Assembly (NCBI GenBank): GCA_028686735.1 | Contig: JAQUBO010000009.1 | Location: 1-47,077, forward strand | Length of the DNA stretch: 47,077 nt | Reading direction: 5' to 3' | Origin: Bacteroidales bacterium | GTDB lineage: Bacteria; Bacteroidota; Bacteroidia; Bacteroidales; ML635J-15 | Shown: one piece after another, positions 1 through 6,737 of the stretch | Layout: every line of letters begins with the position of its first letter | How positions within the stretch are numbered: position 1 is the first letter of the stretch | The notes under the pieces: generated by a model | Databases searched by the model: none | Told to the model about the DNA's origin: nothing | What the model saw: the letters and a program-made list of their open reading frames with translations, nothing else | Position numbers and translations under genes: made by a program

Positions 1-538
1 AATCATCTGAATTATCATTAAAATTTATTGCATTTAATACCTCAGCCGAAAAAGCTCTATAACCAGTATGATATTCGGATAATTTTTGACGCATCAACAA
101 GTTTTGCCCAAAAGTTAAAAGACGATTTGACATATATTTGTAATATGGCATTCCTCCTTTAAGTGCTCCTCGTCCTAATATTCTTGACCCTAAAACCACC
201 TTATATACGTCATTAGCAATTAAATACGACATTGAATGAATGAGTTTAGGTGTATATTGATAATCTGGATGAAGCATTATAATAATATCTGCACCAAGTT
301 TTAGAGCATTGTTATAACAAGTTTTTTGATTTCCACCGTATCCTGTGTTTTTGTCGTGTACGAATAAGTTTTTTATTCCTAATTTGCGTGCCTTTTCAGC
401 TGTTTTATCTGTACTGTTATCATCAACTAAAATAACATCATCAACAATATCAAAAGGTATTTCCGAATACGTTTTCTCTAGAGTAAGTTCTGCATTATAT
501 GCAGGCAAAACAATTAATATTTTTTTTCCGTTTATCAC
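1..538 (-). CDS. Family 2 glycosyltransferase, polyprenyl-phosphate sugar synthase type (3' end outside window)
   Basis: The visible 179 residues begin with a short beta strand and PAYNAE, then VDDNSTDKT and MLHPDYQY, which are the nucleotide-sugar and metal-binding signatures of GT-A family 2 enzymes. The GYGGNQKTCYNNAL segment is typical of the dolichyl/polyprenyl-phosphate mannose or glucose synthase subgroup. Known family role: moving a sugar from a nucleotide donor to a lipid phosphate on the cytoplasmic face of the membrane. The start is a GTG whose last bases overlap the TGA stop of the upstream GT-C gene (GTGA, 538 to 535), so the two are probably translationally coupled. The C-terminus, where membrane helices may lie, is beyond the window. 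The sugar cannot be told from sequence. Confidence 0.85.
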   Translation of the reverse strand, partial: MINGKKILIVLPAYNAELTLEKTYSEIPFDIVDDVILVDDNSTDKTAEKARKLGIKNLFVHDKNTGYGGNQKTCYNNALKLGADIIIMLHPDYQYTPKLIHSMSYLIANDVYKVVLGSRILGRGALKGGMPYYKYMSNRLLTFGQNLLMRQKLSEYHTGYRAFSAEVLNAINFNDNSDD

Positions 539-2715
539 TTTGCTGCTTGTTTTTGTTTTAATTCTTCTGATTTTTGGAGATAAAGATTTGCATTTTGAAC
601 ATCTCCTAATTGCTGATAAGTTACGCCAAGGTTAAAATATGATTGAGCATCATTTGGATCTAGTTCAATTGCTTTATGGAAATATTCTAAAGATTCATTA
701 TAATATCCTTTCATACCATAGGCAACACCAAGATCTTTATAAAATGCAGCGTTTTTTTCAAAATTTATTTTTTCAGCTTTTTGTAAATAGATAAAAGCAG
801 AGTCGATTATATTAAAGTGCTTTCCGTATAGTGTTCCTTTTAAATGATAGGCTTCGCCAAATTCGGGTTTTGCCTTTATTATTTCATCACAAGATTTTAA
901 AATATCTTCGGGAGTAGAGCTTGAATAGTTGTTTGTAAGTAATGAAATTGCATTTTGCATTACAATTCGTGAGTTATTGTAAGCGATATTATGAAACGGG
1001 CGAATTTTTAAAACTTTCGCATAATAATGTAACGATTTAGCAACTGCAAAATTATGTTCGTAATGTGCATTCCCCAACAAATTTAAGGCATCTACATAAT
1101 TAGGATATATTTCTATAGCATGTTCTAAATACCCAATAGCTTGTTTGCACATTTGGTCGTGTAAAACTTTATTGTTCTTATTATCGGGTTTTTGAGCTTC
1201 CTCAATTAATTTACCCCCTGCCGAACAATTGCTTTTTGCAGAATTAGAGCTTGTTTGTACATCTGTTGTAAATAGAGTTAAATCGTTTTCCCAGGCTTTA
1301 TTTCGGCTAATGGTTTTTACTGAATATAAACCTAAAACGATTATCATTATAAAACTTGTAAAGTAGCTTGCTGATGATTTATCTTTAATAATTTTTGGTA
1401 TATATTTATAAATTAACCATGCAAGTATTAGACAAAAACCTATTGAAGAAATAAACACAAAACGCTCATTCATAAATGTCCCTACTGGAAAGAAAATATT
1501 TGAAACAACCGATAGTGGTAATAAGTAAAACCATATTCCATAAGAAAACATGTCTTTCTTTTTAATCATTCCGTAAACGGCATAAATTCCAATTGCAAGA
1601 TAAAGAACAAGTGTTAAGTATGCTCCAGGATTATCCCAACCTATAATTTCTATTTGATAAGGATAATAATCATAGGTTAATGGGTGAGGAAATATCAGTA
1701 ATTTGATATACATCCACAGTGTAAAGAATATTGTCGCCATTTTTTCTGCAAAACTTGCTCCTAAAAACGGATTATTCATTATTTCTTGAGAAATTTGTTT
1801 TTCGCCACCACCAAAACCTAAAACATTTGCTCTGATAAGAAGAAAAATTCCAGCAGCTATCAAAAGTGGAATGCTAGCTTTGAGATTTGATGATAATTTG
1901 TGGTTAGTAAAGTAATATATAGTAATAGGAATTATTGCTAAAAAAGTAATTGCATTTTCTTTTGATAATAATCCTAAAAACAGCGAAACTGACGACAGTA
2001 TTGCAAAATGAATTTTCTTGGTATCTAAATATTTAATTGTAAACCAAACTGCTGCCAGCGAGCCAAGCAGAGTCATTATTTCGTCTCGACCTTTGATGTT
2101 TGCAATAGCTTCGGTATGAATTGGGTGGGCTAAAAATAAAATGCTTGTAATAAAAGCGAAACTAAAATACCATTTTTTGTCTTTTTTGGGCGGGAATAAG
2201 CGCAGTAAGATAATATACAGTAAACAAGTTGTTAAAAAATACAGAATAATATTGATAAAATGACTAATACTGGGATTACCTTTGTGTATTATTTGACCGT
2301 TTGCATCTTTAATTTTTTTCCCAAACAATTCTATTTCGAGAGCAAAAGTAACCAAGGACAGCGGACGATAACGACCTCCAGCAACTAATTTTTTCTCTTC
2401 CTGTATTTGTGAGGCAGTTCTGTCGGGATAACTTGACAGCCAAAATCCTGTAAAAGTATCGTATTTAAAAATGTCGGGGATGCCTTTTATCCCATTTTGC
2501 GTAAATTCATTGCTAGTAATTACAATTGCATCGTCTAAAGCGTAATCATGTCCAATTGTGTTACCGTATAATACAAATGCAAATACACAGAAAGCTAAAA
2601 TGGCAAAGTAGTTGTTTTTTTTGTGATTAATGTCGATAATCGTGTTGCCAACTTTCTTCTCAGCTTGTCCTTTTACAGGAGTAGTTGTTTTTTTATGTGG
2701 TTTATGTCTCGACAT
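535..2715 (-). CDS. TMTC-like GT-C membrane glycosyltransferase with C-terminal TPR repeats
   Basis: A 726-residue membrane protein. Numbered from an upstream in-frame TTG at 2733, the acidic pair LDDAIVI lies near residue 66-72, RYRPLS near 121, HPIHTEAI near 203 and GRDE near 215. This is the signature set of the TMTC/DUF1736-type lipid-phosphate-sugar-dependent GT-C transferases. About ten hydrophobic segments span residues 40-470, and the last 220 residues form tetratricopeptide repeats (for example SYFNLGVTYQQLGDVQNANLYLQ). I chose ATG at 2715 because the upstream candidate is a TTG that overlaps promoter-like boxes. Family knowledge: such enzymes move mannose or another sugar from a polyprenyl-phosphate donor to an exported acceptor. 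The overlapping GT2 gene downstream would make the donor. Acceptor unknown; a plain TPR membrane protein is the weaker alternative. Confidence 0.8.
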   Translation of the reverse strand: MSRHKPHKKTTTPVKGQAEKKVGNTIIDINHKKNNYFAILAFCVFAFVLYGNTIGHDYALDDAIVITSNEFTQNGIKGIPDIFKYDTFTGFWLSSYPDRTASQIQEEKKLVAGGRYRPLSLVTFALEIELFGKKIKDANGQIIHKGNPSISHFINIILYFLTTCLLYIILLRLFPPKKDKKWYFSFAFITSILFLAHPIHTEAIANIKGRDEIMTLLGSLAAVWFTIKYLDTKKIHFAILSSVSLFLGLLSKENAITFLAIIPITIYYFTNHKLSSNLKASIPLLIAAGIFLLIRANVLGFGGGEKQISQEIMNNPFLGASFAEKMATIFFTLWMYIKLLIFPHPLTYDYYPYQIEIIGWDNPGAYLTLVLYLAIGIYAVYGMIKKKDMFSYGIWFYLLPLSVVSNIFFPVGTFMNERFVFISSIGFCLILAWLIYKYIPKIIKDKSSASYFTSFIMIIVLGLYSVKTISRNKAWENDLTLFTTDVQTSSNSAKSNCSAGGKLIEEAQKPDNKNNKVLHDQMCKQAIGYLEHAIEIYPNYVDALNLLGNAHYEHNFAVAKSLHYYAKVLKIRPFHNIAYNNSRIVMQNAISLLTNNYSSSTPEDILKSCDEIIKAKPEFGEAYHLKGTLYGKHFNIIDSAFIYLQKAEKINFEKNAAFYKDLGVAYGMKGYYNESLEYFHKAIELDPNDAQSYFNLGVTYQQLGDVQNANLYLQKSEELKQKQAAK

Positions 2716-2730
2716 TTGCTCAATTTTTTT

Positions 2731-2746
2731 CAAAAATACAAAAATA
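2731..2746 (-). promoter_or_regulatory. Two overlapping Bacteroidota -7 boxes for the GT-C gene
   Basis: On the minus strand two successive TATTTTTG motifs (2746-2739 and 2738-2731) match the Bacteroidota -7 consensus TAnnTTTG. They lie 16-31 bases upstream of the ATG at 2715. No exact TTG was found 19 bases upstream of either box, so which one is used is uncertain. Confidence 0.4.
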
Positions 2747-2784
2747 TCAAAACTTTACAGATTTATTAGCAGCTTTTTATTCCA

Positions 2785-2971
2785 CAGGGCAAACGCATAC
2801 TTTTCTTTTGTCATGATTTTTGGATTGCTATGCACCAAAAAGTCATGCCAAAAGAGATTCATCGGCATATTTTAAGCCTTGACTTTCACGACGTTCAGTC
2901 AAAAGTTAAAATAAATGAGTTCGCCAGCTGGCGAACTCAAAAGTAATGAAAAAGTATGCGTTTGCTCTGAT
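2785..2971. mobile_element. MITE-like terminal-inverted-repeat element, copy 1
   Basis: The element starts CAGGGCAAACGCATAC and ends with the complement GTATGCGTTTGCTCTG plus two bases; one mismatch separates the roughly 20-bp inverted ends. It contains a perfect 22-bp palindrome (GAGTTCGCCAG/CTGGCGAACTC) and no plausible gene. It is nearly identical to copy 2 at 6000-6212 but lacks a 26-bp stretch near the right end. The flanking 8-mers TTATTCCA (2777-2784) and TAATTACA (2972-2979) match at 6 of 8 positions, with the same two-base right-hand offset seen in copy 2. That looks like an older, eroded target duplication. It sits directly at the stop codon of the YiiX-like gene. Confidence 0.75.
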
Positions 2972-2974
2972 TAA

Positions 2975-3628
2975 TTACAGTTTCCCAACATATTCCAAAA
3001 TCTCGTCTTTTGATAGATCGTTTGGGTTTGTCCCCATTACTCCTTCGGGAACGGTAAGCTTTAATTTCTCGAAATATTGAACCCAATATGGATCTATTTG
3101 TCCTGATGTGTCGCTAAAACTCATTGGGATAGCTGTGAAAACTTCTTTTCCATTAGGGGATAAGTAGGATTTGTAAATAAGCTCGCTACAATATATTGCA
3201 TTATTATCTGGTAAAAACACAGAGTCATAAGGCATACCAAGATATGTAGTAGCAATATCTATAGGGTTTTGAGTTTCAATTTCTGGCTTTAGTCTATAAG
3301 CAATTACCAATGGATTTCTGTTTTCATCATGTGCCGAAGCATCTAAGAAATCTTGTAAAGATACTTTTTGCACGCCAAGATTGGGAGTCGCTTCAATTAT
3401 AAAAGTCTCATTATTTTCTAAACAAACTATCCCAACATGTGAAAATGAAATTGCATTATCGTCTCCTGTTGTGTTTATTATGGCATCTGTAAAATCGCTT
3501 GTAGCATTTACTTGAAACAATAAATCCCCAGATTGCGGAATGTAGGTGCCTTGTTTACAAGATGTTATTTGTAATGCAAATAATAGAAATAGTATTAGTG
3601 TAGATGAATTAAGTTTTCTGCTAATCAT
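2975..3628 (-). CDS. YiiX-like permuted NlpC/P60 cysteine hydrolase, lipoprotein
   Basis: A 217-residue protein with a lipoprotein signal peptide (hydrophobic stretch 10-20, lipobox LQITSC, lipid-bearing Cys 24). The mature part has SGDLLFQ, then SFSHVGIV with His 64, and YCSELIYKSYL with Cys 147. The order, His before Cys, is that of permuted papain-like YiiX/YebB hydrolases. Family members are amidases or esterases acting on envelope peptide or lipid substrates; the substrate here is unknown. The ATG at 3628 is preferred over an in-frame GTG at 3730 because only then does the signal peptide sit at the N-terminus. The gene faces away from the restriction-modification genes, and a MITE-like element abuts its stop codon. 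Confidence 0.75.
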   Translation of the reverse strand: MISRKLNSSTLILFLLFALQITSCKQGTYIPQSGDLLFQVNATSDFTDAIINTTGDDNAISFSHVGIVCLENNETFIIEATPNLGVQKVSLQDFLDASAHDENRNPLVIAYRLKPEIETQNPIDIATTYLGMPYDSVFLPDNNAIYCSELIYKSYLSPNGKEVFTAIPMSFSDTSGQIDPYWVQYFEKLKLTVPEGVMGTNPNDLSKDEILEYVGKL

Positions 3629-3746
3629 AAGGCTTTCTATTTTTGTTACTGCAAATTTAATTAGTTTATTGGAGCTTGAGCTCAAATTCTTAATGTTTTT
3701 ATGTAATTTAGTGTTTGGTAATACAGACACAATTTAGTTTTTTATA

Positions 3747-3788
3747 TTCATTAAGTTTTTTTGATGTATATTTGTATCTTAGAATCAA
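3747..3788. repeat. 42-bp direct repeat, unit 1 (promoter-like)
   Basis: This segment is identical over 42 bases to 6684-6725. It contains TATATTTG, a perfect Bacteroidota -7 box reading toward the restriction endonuclease. Sequences on either side of the two copies do not match, so the shared part is sharply bounded. Here the box lies about 200 bases from the first RM gene, unlike copy 2, which sits directly before a start codon. Confidence 0.85.
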
Positions 3789-3849
3789 TAACATAAGTTA
3801 TGTGTGAGTTTTAACTAGAATTATGAAAGGATATTTATAAGAAAAAAGG

Positions 3850-3954
3850 ATGTCGAAAATGTGGCAGACATTAGTTAAAAGCATGCAATTGTCAAATTTA
3901 ATCACTAGGCTTGGCTTGGTGCTTAACAATTACATAAAATTGGCAACAATATAA
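3850..3954 (+). CDS. Possible 34-residue leader peptide ahead of the RM genes
   Basis: An ATG preceded by AAAAAAGG opens a 34-residue frame (MSKMWQTLVKSMQ...) that ends 19 bases before the endonuclease start. It is not recognised as any known family and does not look like the helix-turn-helix controller (C) protein of some RM systems. It could equally be chance. Confidence 0.2.
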   Translation: MSKMWQTLVKSMQLSNLITRLGLVLNNYIKLATI

Positions 3955-3973
3955 AAAAGACTAAATTTGAACT

Positions 3974-4756
3974 ATGAACAAATGGACTAAATTAAGTATA
4001 GAATATGCAAATCAAAGGTCATACTTAGATGACTTATTTCAAGTTTACCCAACTATTCCAGAAGGGATTAGAGATATAAATGAGGAAGCTTGGGCAGAAG
4101 TTGAAAAGTCTTTTAAAAAGAGAAACAACGATTTATTAATACGTCAATTACTAAAATTTGACTTGTTTCCAATTAAGGATAGTTATATAGCTTACCTAAA
4201 AAGGGATATTTCCGCTATAGACAGAAACCCAAGAACAATTAATAGAGTTTGTGGGCGACTTTATGAAATGGGACTTGATAAAATCTTTGAAAGATGTAGC
4301 GAACCAAAAGAAACCAATAGACAAATTGGACCAATGTTTCGTGATTGGTTAAAAAAGAAATCACTTGGTGTAGAACCAGTTTCTTTAGACGACTTTTTAA
4401 GCAATGACAAAGATGCAATTTTAGATGTAGGAGATAATGCAATGATGAATTTTGCTAAAGAACATTTAGGATACAATCACAACAAAGGTTTAGATTTTGT
4501 TGGTCGCTTTAATAAACAATATGTAATCGGAGAAGCAAAATTTTTAACTGATTTTGGCGGGCATCAAAATGCTCAATTCAATGATGCTATCAGCACAGTT
4601 AAAGCCAAAGGTGTTAAAGCTATTAAAATTGCAATATTAGATGGCGTTCTTTTTATAGAAGGACGTAATAAAATGCACAAATCAATAACTGAAACCTACA
4701 AAAATTACAATATTATGAGTGCTCTTGTTTTAAGAGAGTTTCTATACCAACTATAA
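3974..4756 (+). CDS. Type II restriction endonuclease, PD-(D/E)XK fold
   Basis: A 260-residue protein. Its C-terminal half contains GLDFVGRFNKQYVIGEAKF, that is Asp 174, Glu 187 and Lys 189, the metal-binding and catalytic triad arrangement of PD-(D/E)XK nucleases. It lies 5 bases upstream of an adenine/cytosine-N methyltransferase in the same direction, the classic layout of a type II restriction-modification pair. Length and motif layout are reminiscent of the Tsp45I-type family, but I cannot confirm that by eye, and the recognition site cannot be read from sequence. A fragment of a second copy of this gene (around residues 209-235) survives at 7875-7957. The gene is intact, with no frameshift. 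Confidence 0.8.
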   Translation: MNKWTKLSIEYANQRSYLDDLFQVYPTIPEGIRDINEEAWAEVEKSFKKRNNDLLIRQLLKFDLFPIKDSYIAYLKRDISAIDRNPRTINRVCGRLYEMGLDKIFERCSEPKETNRQIGPMFRDWLKKKSLGVEPVSLDDFLSNDKDAILDVGDNAMMNFAKEHLGYNHNKGLDFVGRFNKQYVIGEAKFLTDFGGHQNAQFNDAISTVKAKGVKAIKIAILDGVLFIEGRNKMHKSITETYKNYNIMSALVLREFLYQL

Positions 4757-4761
4757 ATACT

Positions 4762-5829
4762 ATGAACAATTTACTTTTAAAATCCGATAATATTAAAGGA
4801 CTCAATTACTTGCTTGATGAAAAAAAATTAAAAGGTAAGATTGATTTAGTTTACATAGATCCACCATTTGCAACAGGTGGTGATTTTACAATTACTAATG
4901 GTCGTGCTTCCACTATTAGCAACTCAAAAAAAGGAGACATTGCTTATTCCGACAAATTACTTGGTGATGATTTTCTCGGTTTTATAAAGCAACGGTTAGT
5001 TTTGTTAAAAGAATTATTATCAGATGAAGGATCTATATATTTACATATTGATTATAAAATCGGACATTATGTAAAAATCATTATGGACGAAGTATTTGGG
5101 ATAGAGAACTTTAGAAATGACATTACTAGAGTAAAATGTAATCCAAAGAATTTTAATAGAATAGGTTATGGAAATGTAAAAGACTTAATTCTTTTTTATA
5201 GTAAATCAAGTAAGCCTATTTGGAATGAACCAAGAGAAAAGTACACCGAAAAAGACCTTGAAAAATTATTTGCAAAAATAGATAAGCAAGGAAGAAGATA
5301 TACAACGGTTCCTATTCACGCACCAGGCGAAACAGAAAAAGGAAAATCAAACCAATTATTTAAAGGAATTTCACCACCAAAAGGAAGACATTGGAGAACT
5401 GATGTAGAAACTTTGGAGCAATGGGATAAAGATGGATTGATAGAATGGTCTTCAAATGGTAATCCAAGAAAAATAATCTTTGCAGACGAAAGAGAAGGGA
5501 AAAGAGTACAGGATATTTGGGAATACAAAGACCCACAATATCCAACATATCCGACAGAGAAAAACCCCGATATTTTAGATTTAATCATTCGGACTTCTTC
5601 TAATAAAGATAGTATTGTTTTAGACTGTTTTTGTGGTTCTGGAACAACTTTAAAGTCAGCCCAAAGCAACGGAAGAAAATGGATAGGTATTGACCAATCT
5701 GAACATGCAATTAAAGCAACTAAGGAAAAACTCGAAACAGTTGAAGGCGACCTTTTTATTGCTAAACCCGAATACGATTTTGAGGAATTAAAAGAAAATA
5801 TTGTTGCTAGTAAATTATATAATGAGTAA
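4762..5829 (+). CDS. Type II DNA methyltransferase, beta class (N6-adenine or N4-cytosine)
   Basis: A 355-residue enzyme with catalytic motif IV DPPF at residues 33-36 and the S-adenosylmethionine-binding motif DCFCGSGTT at 288-296. The catalytic motif coming before the cofactor motif is the beta-class order. The central region 140-250 would be the target-recognition part. It modifies the same site as the endonuclease ending 5 bases upstream, so host DNA is protected. The 3' end from residue 312 onward, plus 36 bases beyond the stop, is duplicated at 7958-8130. Whether the product is N6-methyladenine or N4-methylcytosine cannot be settled from the motifs; adenine is more common for this class. 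Confidence 0.9.
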   Translation: MNNLLLKSDNIKGLNYLLDEKKLKGKIDLVYIDPPFATGGDFTITNGRASTISNSKKGDIAYSDKLLGDDFLGFIKQRLVLLKELLSDEGSIYLHIDYKIGHYVKIIMDEVFGIENFRNDITRVKCNPKNFNRIGYGNVKDLILFYSKSSKPIWNEPREKYTEKDLEKLFAKIDKQGRRYTTVPIHAPGETEKGKSNQLFKGISPPKGRHWRTDVETLEQWDKDGLIEWSSNGNPRKIIFADEREGKRVQDIWEYKDPQYPTYPTEKNPDILDLIIRTSSNKDSIVLDCFCGSGTTLKSAQSNGRKWIGIDQSEHAIKATKEKLETVEGDLFIAKPEYDFEELKENIVASKLYNE

Positions 5830-5845
5830 ATTTTATTGTTTCTAA

Positions 5846-5865
5846 CTTATTGGGTTTTTTTGTGA
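5846..5865. repeat. Copy of the 3' tail of the SDR gene left behind the methyltransferase
   Basis: About 20 bases here match the last codons of the minus-strand SDR gene (8112-8130) with one change in the run of T. After this point the sequence is unrelated. It shows that the RM pair once lay directly beside that SDR gene. Confidence 0.7.
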
Positions 5866-6683
5866 AAAGTTTATCAAATGGATACTTAAGATCAATCCAA
5901 AACTCCACGTTCTCGCACTAATGAAAACTAATTATTAACGGTAAAATTTACAAAGGTATAGAAATTTGGGGATATTGGGTGAAAATGAATGGTCAGAATC
6001 AGGGCAAACGCATACTTTTCTTTTGTCATGATTTTTGGATTGCTATGCACCAAAAAGTCATGCCAAAAGAGATTCGTCGGCATATTTTAACCCTTGACTT
6101 TCACTACGTTCAGTCAAAGCTTAAAATAAATGAGTTCGCCAGCTGGCGAACTCAAAAGTAATGAAAAACATTTGAAATTATTGTGATAAAAAAAGTATGC
6201 GTTTGCCCTGTAGTCAGAATAACTGGAAACTGCTTTTTTCTGATAATGACAAACTAACATTCACAACAACAATAGGTATTTATAAACAACGATAGAGAAT
6301 AGAGGTTTTTTTTAAAGAATGCAAATAAAATCTTGGTCTGCAAAGCTGTCAATCAAAAGATTTCGATGTACATATCGCTATTATTTCAATTGTATTTATG
6401 AACTATATATTGCTGACGATTTGAAGATTATGAAACACTTGGAATACTATTCAAAGATTTTAAAGATACCATGTTGAAAGAAACCATAATACAAAAAATA
6501 TGGGAAATCTTAATTCAACTCTTTGATTCTGTTTTTGCTTTAATAGGGATAGACTGGACACTATTTATTAGTACGCTCATAAATAAGGCAAGATAAAGTA
6601 TTGAAAAACTTAAACAATATTTTAAACTTTCTATGTTCGACAAAACAATATAGTTTTACTTAATTATATCTCCGAAACTACAG
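5866..6683. pseudogene. Non-coding stretch with gene remnants, one split by a MITE
   Basis: No intact gene is visible. A plus-strand frame (reading INGKIYKGIEIWGYW, then VKMNGQN) runs into the MITE-like element at 6000. When the element and one 8-bp duplicate are removed, it continues NWKLLFSDNDKLTFTTTIGIYKQR to a stop at about 6291. A second open stretch, about 58 codons ending at 6596, includes an ATG at 6471 (MLKETIIQKIWEILIQLFD...). Neither is recognised. Both look like C-terminal ends of genes lost during rearrangement of the island. Confidence 0.5.
6000..6212. mobile_element. MITE-like terminal-inverted-repeat element, copy 2
   Basis: The inverted ends CAGGGCAAACGCATAC and GTATGCGTTTGCCCTG (plus TA) match perfectly over about 20 bases. 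The flanking 8-mers GTCAGAAT (5992-5999 and 6213-6220) are identical and read as a target-site duplication. The interior carries the same 22-bp palindrome as copy 1, and 26 extra bases near the right end. No transposase is encoded, so it would need to be moved in trans. Same orientation as copy 1, about 3.2 kb away, so the two bracket the YiiX and RM genes. Confidence 0.85.
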
Positions 6684-6725
6684 TTCATTAAGTTTTTTTG
6701 ATGTATATTTGTATCTTAGAATCAA
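6684..6725 (+). promoter_or_regulatory. 42-bp direct repeat, unit 2: promoter of the FISUMP gene
   Basis: Identical to 3747-3788. TATATTTG at 6704-6711 matches the Bacteroidota -7 box and lies 26 bases upstream of the FISUMP ATG, a normal spacing. This copy is probably the original promoter context, and the copy before the RM genes the derived one. Confidence 0.6.
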
Positions 6726-6737
6726 AATATATAATTT

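Noticed and set aside
3870-3935. Integron attC-like site (GTTAAAA...GCTTAAC)
   Set aside because: The inner arms do not pair well, and no integrase or cassette array is present.
3974-5829. Novel multi-gene phage-defence system
   Set aside because: The two genes have the clear signatures and layout of a plain type II restriction-modification pair; neighbouring genes show no defence motifs.
5979-6161. A 60-residue plus-strand reading frame across the MITE border
   Set aside because: It starts in the interrupted remnant and continues into the mobile element, so it is an accidental fusion.
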